From: Micromonospora sp. MP36
GTDB taxonomy: Bacteria > Actinomycetota > Actinomycetes > Mycobacteriales > Micromonosporaceae
NCBI RefSeq assembly: GCF_008119785.1
Contig: NZ_VSFA01000020.1
Location: forward strand, 28,605 to 92,604
Reading direction: 5' to 3'
DNA: 64,000 nt
A program made the position numbers and the translations under genes. Within the stretch, counting starts at the first letter, position 1; each line of letters begins with the position of its first letter. Positions 42,413 to 50,288 of this stretch are shown one piece after another. The notes under the pieces were generated by a model, which was not told the origin of the DNA, ran no database searches, and was given only the letters and a program-made list of their open reading frames with translations.

Positions 42413-44770
42413 TCAGCGCAGCGAGAGCGCGGCCAGGGCGGCGTTGACGATGCTGCCCGGGAGCAGGTCGTGCAGCTCGTACAGCTCGTGGACGCTGCCC
42501 GACTGGCCGAAATCGTCCACCCCGAGCGGCACCGCCGGGGCACCGAGCGCGGAGCCGAGCCAGGCCATCGCGTGCGAGGCGGCGTCGTGCACGGTCACCA
42601 CCGGCACCCGGTCGGCGAAGGCCGACCGCAGCGCGCCGGGCACGCTCGGCACGGTCGCCGTCCGGACGCCCTGGCGCAGGGTCCGCTGCCAGGCCCGGTA
42701 GAGCCGGTCCAGGCTCGTCACATCGACCACGTGCGCGGCGACGCCCTCCTCGGCCAGCTCCGCGGCGGCCGCCAGCACCTCGGGCAGCACCGCGCCGGAG
42801 GCGGCGAGCTGCACGACCGGGGCGTCCGCCAGGTGGGGGTACGCCTCGTGCGCGTCCACCAGCCGGTACGCGCCGGCGACCACCTGCCGGCGCAGCACCG
42901 CGTCGCCGATCCGGGTCCGGGCCGCCTCGAACGGCGCCTGGTCGATCGGGCGGGTGCTGAGCCGGAAGTAGTACGCGCCGTCCTCGGCGGGCGCGGCGGT
43001 GGCGGCGGGCGCGGCGCCCCCGGCGATCTGGCCGAGCGCGTCGCAGAGCAGCCAGTCGAGGCTGCCGGCGTACGCGGGCTCGAGGAAGGTCACGCCGGGC
43101 AGCTCCAACCCGACCGAGGCGGTGATCGTGGACTGGTGGGCGCCGCCCTCCGGGGCGAGGGTGATGCCGGACGGGGTGCCGGCGACCACGAACCGGGAGC
43201 CCGAGTAGGTGCCGTAGAGGAAGGCGTCGAGGCCGCGCAGCACGAACGGGTCGTAGACCGTGCCGACCGGCAGCAGCGGCTGGCCGGAGAGGTCCCAGGC
43301 GAGACCGAGCTGACCGAGCAGCAGGAACAGGTTCATCTCGGAGATGCCCAGCTCGATGTGCTGGCCCGACGGGCTCTCCGTCCAGCGCAGCATCCGGTCC
43401 TCGGTCCAGGAGCGCTGCGCGGTGGGGGCGAAGACGCCGGTCTTGTTGATGAACCCGGCCAGGTTGGTCGAGGTGGCCACGTCGGGCGCGGTGGTGACCA
43501 GGTAGGGCGCCACGTCGGCGTCGCGGGCCAGGTCGACCAGGACCCGGCCGAAGACCTCCTGGGTGGAGACGGGCTTGTTCGCGCGTACCTTGGTGGACTC
43601 CGGGACGGTGACCCCCAGCGCCCGCCGGCGCGGCGCGCGGGACAGTGCCTCCCGGCGCTCGCCGGCCCGGATGCCGGCCGGGGAGGCCGGGTCGAGGCGG
43701 TCCCACTCGGTCTCGCGGGTCAGGCCGTGCGCGGTGCGCAGCGCGTCGACCTGCTCGGTGGTGAGCAGCGCCGAGTGGTTGCGCGGGTTGCCGGCGATCG
43801 GCAGCCCCCACCCCTTGACCGTGTACGCGAAGACCACGCTGGGCCGGTCGGTGACCGCGTCGCACTGGGCGTACGCGTCGAGCATCGCCTCGAGGTCGTG
43901 CCCGCCCAGGTCGGTGACGAGCGGGCCGAGCTCGTCGTCGGGGATGTCGGCGACGAAGGCGGCCACCTCGGCGGGCGCGCCGTCCAGGAACTGCTTGCGC
44001 AGGGCCGGCCCGGCCAGTCCGAACAGCGACTGGTACTGCTCGTTCGGCATCAGGTCGATCCAGTCGCGCAGCGCCTCGCCGCCCGGCCGAGCGTACGCCT
44101 CGGCGAGCCGGCGGCCGTACTTGACCTCGACGACGTGCCAGCCGGCGGCCTCGAACTGGCCGCGCCACTGGTTGATCCGGACGCCCGGGACGACCCGGTC
44201 CAGCGACTGGCGGTTGAAGTCGACCAGCCACATCACGTTGCCCAGCGCGGCGGTGGCCGGGTCGGCGACGGCCTCCCAGATGTTGCCCTCGTCCAGTTCG
44301 GCGTCGCCGATCAGCGCGATGAACCGGGAGTGCGGGCGCTCGCCGAAGTGCGCGTCGACGTAGCGGCGGGTGACCGCGGCGAACAGCGGCGCCGCGGCGC
44401 CCAGGCCGACCGAGCCGGTGGAGAAGTCGACCTCATCCGGGTCCTTGGTCCGCGACGGGTACGACTGCAACCCGCCCCGCGCCCGCAGCTTCGGCAGGTA
44501 CGACCGGTCCAGGTTGCCGAGCAGGTACTGGATGGCGTGGAACACCGGCGAGGCGTGCGGCTTGACGGAGACCCGGTCCGCGGCGTCCAGGTGGGCGAAC
44601 CAGAGCGCGGTCATCGCCGTGACCAGGGAGGCGCTGGACGCCTGATGGCCGCCGACCTTCACCCCGTCACCGGTGTTCCGGTCGTGGTTGGCGGCGTCCA
44701 CGATGCGGGTGGCGAGCCAGAGCACCCGCCGCTGGATCTCGTCGAGGACGTCGAGGTCGTGCTGGTTCAC
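42413..44770 (-). CDS. Transketolase-like TPP-dependent enzyme (pyruvate dehydrogenase E1-like)
   Basis: This 785-residue protein has VGGHQASSASLVTAMTALWF, KPHASPVFHAIQYLLG and the TPP/Mg motif LIGDAELDEGNIWEAV with later DFNRQSLD. The pyrimidine-binding domain has HIELGISEMNLFLLLGQLG, and a transketolase C-terminal domain ends VGVDDFGQSGSVHELYELHD. It is closer to AceE-type E1 and transketolase-like proteins than to classical TktA. The reaction is not certain. The start is GTG 44770 (VNQHDLDVLDEIQRRVL); the frame opens to 44866, but that part is low-complexity. Confidence 0.8.
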   Translation of the reverse strand: MNQHDLDVLDEIQRRVLWLATRIVDAANHDRNTGDGVKVGGHQASSASLVTAMTALWFAHLDAADRVSVKPHASPVFHAIQYLLGNLDRSYLPKLRARGGLQSYPSRTKDPDEVDFSTGSVGLGAAAPLFAAVTRRYVDAHFGERPHSRFIALIGDAELDEGNIWEAVADPATAALGNVMWLVDFNRQSLDRVVPGVRINQWRGQFEAAGWHVVEVKYGRRLAEAYARPGGEALRDWIDLMPNEQYQSLFGLAGPALRKQFLDGAPAEVAAFVADIPDDELGPLVTDLGGHDLEAMLDAYAQCDAVTDRPSVVFAYTVKGWGLPIAGNPRNHSALLTTEQVDALRTAHGLTRETEWDRLDPASPAGIRAGERREALSRAPRRRALGVTVPESTKVRANKPVSTQEVFGRVLVDLARDADVAPYLVTTAPDVATSTNLAGFINKTGVFAPTAQRSWTEDRMLRWTESPSGQHIELGISEMNLFLLLGQLGLAWDLSGQPLLPVGTVYDPFVLRGLDAFLYGTYSGSRFVVAGTPSGITLAPEGGAHQSTITASVGLELPGVTFLEPAYAGSLDWLLCDALGQIAGGAAPAATAAPAEDGAYYFRLSTRPIDQAPFEAARTRIGDAVLRRQVVAGAYRLVDAHEAYPHLADAPVVQLAASGAVLPEVLAAAAELAEEGVAAHVVDVTSLDRLYRAWQRTLRQGVRTATVPSVPGALRSAFADRVPVVTVHDAASHAMAWLGSALGAPAVPLGVDDFGQSGSVHELYELHDLLPGSIVNAALAALSLR

Positions 44771-44845
44771 GCTGACTCCATCCGGGCGTCGCCGTTGACG
44801 CCCTTGCGAGGGGTGCGGGGTGGCCGCGTACTCCGGGGGAAGCGC

Positions 44846-44880
44846 CGAAGGCCGCCGCCGGGTCACGACGGCGGCCTTCG
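44846..44880 (-). terminator. Terminator after gatB
   Basis: A perfect 12-bp stem (cgaaggccgccg and complement) with an 11-base loop lies 10 bases past the gatB stop. Confidence 0.75.
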
Positions 44881-44890
44881 GAGGTGGGAC

Positions 44891-46390
44891 TCAGCCCTGG
44901 GCGCCGAGGCGCTCCAGGATCAGTTCGCGGACGGTCTTGGCGTCCGCCTGGCCGCGGGTGGTCTTCATGACCGCCCCGACCAGGGCGCCGGCCGCGGCGA
45001 CCTTACCGCTGCGTACCTTGTCGGCTACGTCCGGGTTGGCGGCGATCGCCTCGTCCACGGCGGCGGTGAGCGCGCCGGTGTCGGAGACGACCTCCAGGTT
45101 GCGGTTGGTCATGATCTCGGTCGGCGAGCCCTCGCCGGCCACCACGCCCTCCAGGACGGTACGGGCCAGCTTGTCGTTGAGCTTGCCGGCGTCGACCAGG
45201 CTCTGCAGCTCGGCGACCTGGCTCGGGGTGGCTCCGACGTCGGCCAGCTCCACACCGGTCTCGTTGGCCCGCCGGGACAGCTCACCGAGCCACCACTTCC
45301 GGGCGGCGGCCGGGGTGGCGCCCGCGGCGACGGTGGCCTCGATCAGCTCGACCGCGCCGGCGTTGACCACCGACTGCATGTCCAGGTCGGACAGGCCCCA
45401 CTCCTGCTGGAACCGGCGGCGCCGCAGCCGGGGCAGCTCCGGCAGCCCGGCCTTCAGCTCGGCCACCCAGGTCGGGTCCGGGGCGAGCGGCACGAGGTCC
45501 GGCTCCGGGAAGTACCGGTAGTCGGTGGCGGTCTCCTTGGACCGGCCCGGGGTGGTGTCGCCGGTGTCCTCGTGGAAGTGCCGGGTCTCCTGGGTGATCT
45601 TGCCGCCGGCGTCGAGCACCGCGGCCTGGCGCAGCATCTCCGAGCGGACCGCCCGCTCCACCGAGCGCAGCGAGTTGACGTTCTTGGTCTCGGTGCGGGT
45701 GCCCCACTCCTCGCCCGGCTTGTTCAGCGAGGTGTTGACGTCGCAGCGCAGCGAGCCCTCCTCCATCCGGACGTCGGAGACGCCCAGCGAGCGGATCACG
45801 TCGCGCAGCTCGGTGACGTACGCCCGGGCCACCTCCGGCGCGAGCGCGCCGGTGCCGGGGATCGGCTTGGTGACGATCTCCACCAGGGGGATGCCGGCCC
45901 GGTTGTAGTCGACCAGCGACTCGGTCGCGCCGTGGATCCGGCCGGTGGCGCCGCCGACGTGCAGCGTCTTGCCGGTGTCCTCCTCCAGGTGCACCCGCTC
46001 GATGCCGATCCGCACGGTCTCGCCGTTGACCTCGACGTCCAGGTAGCCGTCGACGCAGAGCGGCTCGTCGTACTGGCTGATCTGGAAGTTCTTCGGCATG
46101 TCCGGGTAGAAGTAGTTCTTCCGAGCGAACCGGCACCACTCGGCGATCGAGCAGTTCAGCGCCAGCCCGATCCGGATGGTCGCCTCGATGGCGGCCCTGT
46201 TGGCCACCGGCAGCGAGCCGGGCAGGCCCAGGCAGACCGGGCAGACCCGGGTGTTCGGCTCGCCGCCGAAATCCGTCGGGCAGCCACAGAACATCTTGGT
46301 GTTCGTGCCCAGCTCGACGTGGGTCTCCAGGCCGATCACCGGTTCGAAGCGCGCGACGATCTCGTCGTACGCGGGCAGTGTCGTCGTCAT
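44891..46390 (-). CDS. gatB: Asp/Glu-tRNA amidotransferase subunit B
   Basis: This 499-residue protein has IGLETHVELGTNTKMFCGCP and CPVCLGLPGSLPVAN (zinc-binding cysteines), YFYPDMPKNFQISQYDEPLC, MEEGSLRCDVNTS and RSVERAVRSEM in the cradle domain. The C-terminal YqeY-like tail (NPDVADKVRSGKVAAAGALV) contacts tRNA. It phosphorylates the misacylated Glu- or Asp-tRNA within GatCAB. It is separated from gatA-gatC by about 3.9 kb of secretion and surface genes. ATG 46390. Confidence 0.97.
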   Translation of the reverse strand: MTTTLPAYDEIVARFEPVIGLETHVELGTNTKMFCGCPTDFGGEPNTRVCPVCLGLPGSLPVANRAAIEATIRIGLALNCSIAEWCRFARKNYFYPDMPKNFQISQYDEPLCVDGYLDVEVNGETVRIGIERVHLEEDTGKTLHVGGATGRIHGATESLVDYNRAGIPLVEIVTKPIPGTGALAPEVARAYVTELRDVIRSLGVSDVRMEEGSLRCDVNTSLNKPGEEWGTRTETKNVNSLRSVERAVRSEMLRQAAVLDAGGKITQETRHFHEDTGDTTPGRSKETATDYRYFPEPDLVPLAPDPTWVAELKAGLPELPRLRRRRFQQEWGLSDLDMQSVVNAGAVELIEATVAAGATPAAARKWWLGELSRRANETGVELADVGATPSQVAELQSLVDAGKLNDKLARTVLEGVVAGEGSPTEIMTNRNLEVVSDTGALTAAVDEAIAANPDVADKVRSGKVAAAGALVGAVMKTTRGQADAKTVRELILERLGAQG

Positions 46391-46491
46391 CTGAGCTCCA
46401 GGCGCGATCCGGACGGAACTGTTCCAGCCTAGTGGGGCTGGCTACCGTCGCCTCGCCCGGGTTTCCATCCACGCCGGCACGTGTCTGTCCG

Positions 46492-46524
46492 GCCCGGGGC
46501 GCCCGCCCGGGGAGGGCCCCGGGC
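46492..46524 (-). terminator. Hairpin after the BNR propeller gene
   Basis: Arms gcccgggg (46492-46499) and ccccgggc (46517-46524) lie 12 bases beyond the stop of the minus-strand propeller gene. Confidence 0.5.
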
Positions 46525-46535
46525 GGGTCCCGAGG

Positions 46536-47639
46536 TCAGCGCTCCTCGACCACCCCGAGGTACATCACCTTCGGGTCGACCGGGTTGAAGGCGAGGCCGC
46601 GGATGCCGTCGTGGGAGTTGTGCTGCGAGGTCAGCCGGCCGGTCGACAGGTCGTACCGGTAGAGGTCGGTGCCGTAGCCACCGAACCAGGTGCCGTACGC
46701 GAAGTACAGCACGTTCGGATCCACCGGGCTCGGCCACAGCGGCGTGCCGTTGATCAGCGCCACCTGGGAGCCGTCGAGCACCGACACGAAGCTGCGCCCG
46801 CCGTCGGTTGAGCGCCAGATGTGCCGCGCGGAGTTGTCGCTCTGGCTGAGGTCGTAGCCCTCCAGCCACACCGTCCGCGGGTCCGCCGGGGAGAAGGCGA
46901 CGGAGAAGCCGTTCGACTGCGGGGTGGCGCCGACCCCGGCCGACCGGGTCCAGCTGCGGCCGCCGTCGAACGTCACGTAGCTGCCGTGGCCCATGGTGCC
47001 GACGATGAGGTGATCCCGGTTGGCGGGATCGACGGCCGCCTGGTAGACGAACTCGTCCTGGCCGGCCGGCACTCCGACGGCGGCCCAGGTGGCACCGCCG
47101 TCGCGGGAGTCGTAGACCTGGCCGGCCTTGCTGACCACGCGGACGGCCCCCGCATCGGTCGGGTCCACCGCCAGCCCGACCACGCCGTCGTCCGGGACCG
47201 GGCCGGCGACCTCGGCGACCTGGTCGCCCTGCACCCGGTAGATCGGCCGGTCGTTCACGCCGTACGCGTAGGCGGTCCCGTGCGGTCCGGCGGCGAGGTC
47301 GTACGCGGCCAGGCTCAGCCCGGTGTCGGCGATCTGCTGCCAGCTGCAGCCGGCGTCGGTGGACCGCTGGATCGCCGTCCTGGAGATGGCCACCAGCGTG
47401 TTCGGCGTGCTCAACGCGACGAGCTTCGGGTAGGCGACCGGGGTGAGGGGGGTCGTGGTGCGGGCCAGGACGGCGCCGTCGGTACGGGTGAAGGTGACCG
47501 AGCCGTCGCCCTGCACCACGCCGCACTGCGGGCGTTGCCAGCCGGGTGCAGCGGCGGCGGGGGCTGCGGCGGCGAGGTTGACGGCACCGGCGGCCGTGAC
47601 GGCCAGCGCGAGTGCACCGCTGAGTCGGGAGAAGATCAT
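46536..47639 (-). CDS. Secreted BNR/Asp-box beta-propeller protein
   Basis: This 367-residue protein has a signal peptide MIFSRLSGALALAVTAAGAV ... APAAAAP. It contains four Asp-box-like turns: RSTDAGCSW, DSRDGGATW, VTFDGGRSW and RSTDGGRSF. These occur in sialidase-type and Vps10-type propellers. The catalytic Arg/Tyr/Glu set of sialidases is not evident, so it may bind rather than cleave glycans. A divergent regulator gene starts 102 bases away, across an inverted repeat, and probably controls this gene. ATG 47639. Confidence 0.75.
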   Translation of the reverse strand: MIFSRLSGALALAVTAAGAVNLAAAAPAAAAPGWQRPQCGVVQGDGSVTFTRTDGAVLARTTTPLTPVAYPKLVALSTPNTLVAISRTAIQRSTDAGCSWQQIADTGLSLAAYDLAAGPHGTAYAYGVNDRPIYRVQGDQVAEVAGPVPDDGVVGLAVDPTDAGAVRVVSKAGQVYDSRDGGATWAAVGVPAGQDEFVYQAAVDPANRDHLIVGTMGHGSYVTFDGGRSWTRSAGVGATPQSNGFSVAFSPADPRTVWLEGYDLSQSDNSARHIWRSTDGGRSFVSVLDGSQVALINGTPLWPSPVDPNVLYFAYGTWFGGYGTDLYRYDLSTGRLTSQHNSHDGIRGLAFNPVDPKVMYLGVVEER

Positions 47640-47683
47640 GAAGCATGTCTAGACGTGGGCATGCACCGATCGCCACAGTTTCC

Positions 47684-47719
47684 GGTGTCCGAGCTCGGCC
47701 ATGGCCTGTGTCGGACACC
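47684..47719. promoter_or_regulatory. Inverted repeat in divergent promoter region
   Basis: Perfect 9-base arms ggtgtccga (47684-47692) and tcggacacc (47711-47719) are separated by 18 bases. They lie between the propeller gene and the TrmB/LuxR-type regulator. The size suits a dimeric regulator; that the neighbouring regulator binds here is inferred from position only. Confidence 0.6.
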
Positions 47720-47741
47720 CGCGAGGCGGGAAGGGGCTCGG

Positions 47742-48701
47742 ATGTTCGAGTCGTTGGGTCTGACCCCGGTGGAGGAAGCGGTCTACCTGGCCCTGTTGCA
47801 CCGGCGGCAGTCAAGCGTGCCGGAACTGGCCCAGCAGGTCGGGGAGAGCCTCCGGGTGGTCCGCGCGGCGACCGAACGCCTGGAGGAACTCGGCTTCGTC
47901 AGCCGGCGGGTCGGCTCCGGCACCCGGCTGCTGCCGACGCGTCCGGACGTCGCGGTGAACGCGCTGGTCATGCGGCGCACACAGGAGTTCACCCAGGTAC
48001 GCAGGGCCGCCGAGCGGATGGCGGAGGAGTTTCCGCAGGAGCTGCCGACCAGGCCGGACCAGCTGCTGGAGATCGTCACCGGCAGGGCCGCCGTCGAGGC
48101 TCAGTTCGTCCAGCTCTCCTACGGCGTGACGAAGGAGCTGCTGGTCCTGGATCGCCCGCCGTACGCCCAGGAGGTGGCGTCGGCGAACGTGCCCGAGAAC
48201 GAGCTGCTCGGCCGGGACGCCGACGTGCGGGGCATCTACGCCCCGGAGGCCTTCGAGTTGCCCGGCGCCTACGAGCAGGCAATGGCGGCCGTGGCCGCCG
48301 GGGAACAGGCGCGGGTGCACACGGACGTGCCGCTGAAGCTGGCGATCGGTGACCGCTCGGTGGCGCTGCTGCCGCTGGCCAGCGAACGGGCCGTGGACGC
48401 GGCGCTGGTGATCCGCGCGCCGATAGTCGTGTCGGCGCTGGTGAAGCTCTTCGAACTGCTCTGGGTGCAGGCCACGCCACTGCCTGCCTGGGACCCGGAG
48501 CAGCCTGCGACGGATGCCGACCAGCTGGACCTGCGGCTGCTGGGCCTGCTCGCCACCGGGCTCAAGGACGAAGCCATCGCCCGAGAGCTCGGCGTGAGCG
48601 TACGCACCCTGGGGCGCCGCTCGTCCGCCCTGCTGGCCGCGCTCGGCGCCCGTACCCGCTTCCAGGCCGGGCTGCAGGCCGGGCGCCGGGGCCTGGCCTG
48701 A
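47742..48701 (+). CDS. TrmB-like/LuxR-type transcriptional regulator
   Basis: This 319-residue protein has an N-terminal winged helix of the TrmB type (FESLGLTPVEEAVYLALLHR ... VRAATERLEELGFVSRR, ~1-65), a middle sensor-like region and a C-terminal LuxR-type helix-turn-helix (LGLLATGLKDEAIARELGVSVRTLGRR, ~270-300). Such two-HTH proteins are common in actinobacteria next to secreted-enzyme genes. The divergent secreted propeller gene and the inverted repeat upstream suggest local control. ATG 47742; GAAGGGG lies ~7 bases upstream. Confidence 0.8.
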   Translation: MFESLGLTPVEEAVYLALLHRRQSSVPELAQQVGESLRVVRAATERLEELGFVSRRVGSGTRLLPTRPDVAVNALVMRRTQEFTQVRRAAERMAEEFPQELPTRPDQLLEIVTGRAAVEAQFVQLSYGVTKELLVLDRPPYAQEVASANVPENELLGRDADVRGIYAPEAFELPGAYEQAMAAVAAGEQARVHTDVPLKLAIGDRSVALLPLASERAVDAALVIRAPIVVSALVKLFELLWVQATPLPAWDPEQPATDADQLDLRLLGLLATGLKDEAIARELGVSVRTLGRRSSALLAALGARTRFQAGLQAGRRGLA

Positions 48702-48751
48702 AGCTGCGCGGCGAACGCCACGACCCGCCTCGTGCGGGCGGCACCCGTGGG

Positions 48752-50080
48752 TCAGGATCGCCGGCGGCGCTCGTAGGCCACGAGGAGGAGCATCCCACCG
48801 ACGGCGATCACCGCGACGCCCAGCAACAGCATGGTTCGCGTGTCGGATCCGGTGACCGGAAGCCCGGGCCCGGCGGTGGCCGACGGCGACGTCGATGACG
48901 GATCCGGCGACGGCGACGTGGGCGTCGAGGACGGCGAGGACGAGGCGGCGTCGACGGCGAGGGTCACCTCGTCCGTGGCGCTCGACGCGGTGCCGGTCGC
49001 CTTGACCGTGAAGGTGAAGCTGCCGGCGGACTCGGGGGTGCCGCTGAGCACGCCGTCCGGGGCGAGGGTGAGCCCGGCCGGCAGGTCGCCGGCGGTCACG
49101 CTGAACTGGATGTCGGAGTCACCGGTGGCGGTGAACCGGAAGGAGTACTCCTCGCCGACCGCGCCCCGGGGCGGCTCCCCGGAGGTGAAGGTGGTGGCCG
49201 GGTCGGCGATCACGACGGTGACGTCCTGGTCGGCGGAGAAGCCGTGCGTGTCGGTCATCCGGATGCCGAACGCGTAACTGCCCGGCGTGGTCGGCGTACC
49301 CGAGAGCTTCCCGGCCGACGACACCGCCATGCCCGGCGGCAACGAACCCGACCGCAGGGAAAGCGTGTACGGCGCGGTGCCGCCCGAAGCGGTGAACGTG
49401 TGCTGTGGGTACGACTGCCCGGTGTACCAGGGTGAGGTGGGTGCGCCGGAGGTGATGGTGATGGTCGGCGCGACCACCACGACGGTCACGTCCTGGTCGG
49501 CGGAGAAGCCGTGCGTGTCGGTCATCCGGATGCCGAACGCGTAACTGCCCGGCGTGGTCGGCGTACCCGACAACACCCCCGCCGACGACACCGCCATGCC
49601 CGGCGGCAACGAACCCGACCGCAGGGAAAGCGTGTACGGCGCGGTGCCGCCCGACGCCGTGAAGGTGTGCGTCGGGTACGGCTGGTAGGCGGTGACCGGC
49701 GAGGTGGGGGCGTCCGAGGTGACGGTGATCGTGGGCGCCTTCACCACGACGGTCACGGCCTGGTCGGCCGTGTCGCCGCTGGGCGTCCCGGTGGCCCGGA
49801 CGGTGAAGGCGTAGGTGCCGGGAGTGGTCGGCGTGCCGCTGAAGCCACCCCCCGACGACAGCGCCATGCCCGGCGGGAGGGAACCGGCGGCCAGCGAGAA
49901 GGTGATGGCGGCGTCGCCGGTCGCGGCGAAGGTGTGGCTCGGATACGGCTCGTAGGCGGTGACCGGGGATGCCGGCGGACCGGACGTGAAGGTGATGGTG
50001 GCGGCAGCCGCCGGCTGCGCCGTGCCAAGCAGCACCAGGATGAGTGCCGACACGATCATTATCGGTCGCAGCGTCTTCAT
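48752..50080 (-). CDS. LPXTG cell-wall protein with four putative Ig repeats
   Basis: This 442-residue protein has a signal peptide (MKTLRPIMIVSALILVLLGT ... PAAAA). Four ~88-residue putative-Ig repeats follow, each with PP-SLPPGMAxSSxGxxSGTPTTPG-like cores, then a Ser/Pro/Thr-rich spacer and a sorting signal: LPVTG, a hydrophobic segment (MLLLGVAVIAVGGMLLLVAY) and ERRRRS. A sortase should attach it to the wall. Repeats 2 and 3 are nearly identical even in DNA. I chose ATG 50080; the frame opens at 50125, but MKTLRP gives a normal signal peptide. Confidence 0.85.
   Translation of the reverse strand: MKTLRPIMIVSALILVLLGTAQPAAAATITFTSGPPASPVTAYEPYPSHTFAATGDAAITFSLAAGSLPPGMALSSGGGFSGTPTTPGTYAFTVRATGTPSGDTADQAVTVVVKAPTITVTSDAPTSPVTAYQPYPTHTFTASGGTAPYTLSLRSGSLPPGMAVSSAGVLSGTPTTPGSYAFGIRMTDTHGFSADQDVTVVVVAPTITITSGAPTSPWYTGQSYPQHTFTASGGTAPYTLSLRSGSLPPGMAVSSAGKLSGTPTTPGSYAFGIRMTDTHGFSADQDVTVVIADPATTFTSGEPPRGAVGEEYSFRFTATGDSDIQFSVTAGDLPAGLTLAPDGVLSGTPESAGSFTFTVKATGTASSATDEVTLAVDAASSSPSSTPTSPSPDPSSTSPSATAGPGLPVTGSDTRTMLLLGVAVIAVGGMLLLVAYERRRRS
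49221..49654. repeat. Near-identical tandem repeat within the Ig-repeat gene
   Basis: Two copies of ~167 bases, starting at 49221 and 49488, differ at few positions and are spaced 267 bases (89 codons) apart, exactly one Ig repeat. Outside the core the repeats diverge more. This suggests recent duplication or gene conversion. Confidence 0.8.
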
Positions 50081-50254
50081 CGCCCGTCCAGGATTCGATC
50101 GAGGTAAGCCGGAATTCGCGTTCACCAGCGCGAAGCGACATTATCCAATCAGGACAGGCAGGAAGGCGTAATAGACCGACGGTGACCGCGTGTTGCCGAT
50201 CGGTGTCGCGTTCGGCTGTCGCGGCGCCCGTTCCCGGACCTGACCGTGACCCCT

Positions 50255-50282
50255 CGCGGGGCGGCCGATCGGCCGCCCCGCG
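50255..50282 (-). terminator. 28-bp perfect palindrome after gatA
   Basis: The palindrome cgcggggcggccga/tcggccgccccgcg is perfect over 28 bases with no unpaired loop. It lies 7 bases past the gatA stop and should end the gatC-gatA transcript. Confidence 0.7.
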
Positions 50283-50288
50283 GGCGGG

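Noticed and set aside
42470..46432. Very long open frame (over 1300 codons) on the plus strand
   Set aside because: It lies antisense to gatB and the transketolase-like gene, whose frames show clear domains. Its sequence is Arg/Gly/Ala/Val-rich with no motif, as expected from GC bias.
49200..49700. CRISPR-like repeat array
   Set aside because: The repeats are long, in frame and encode Ig domains; no short direct repeats with unique spacers are present.
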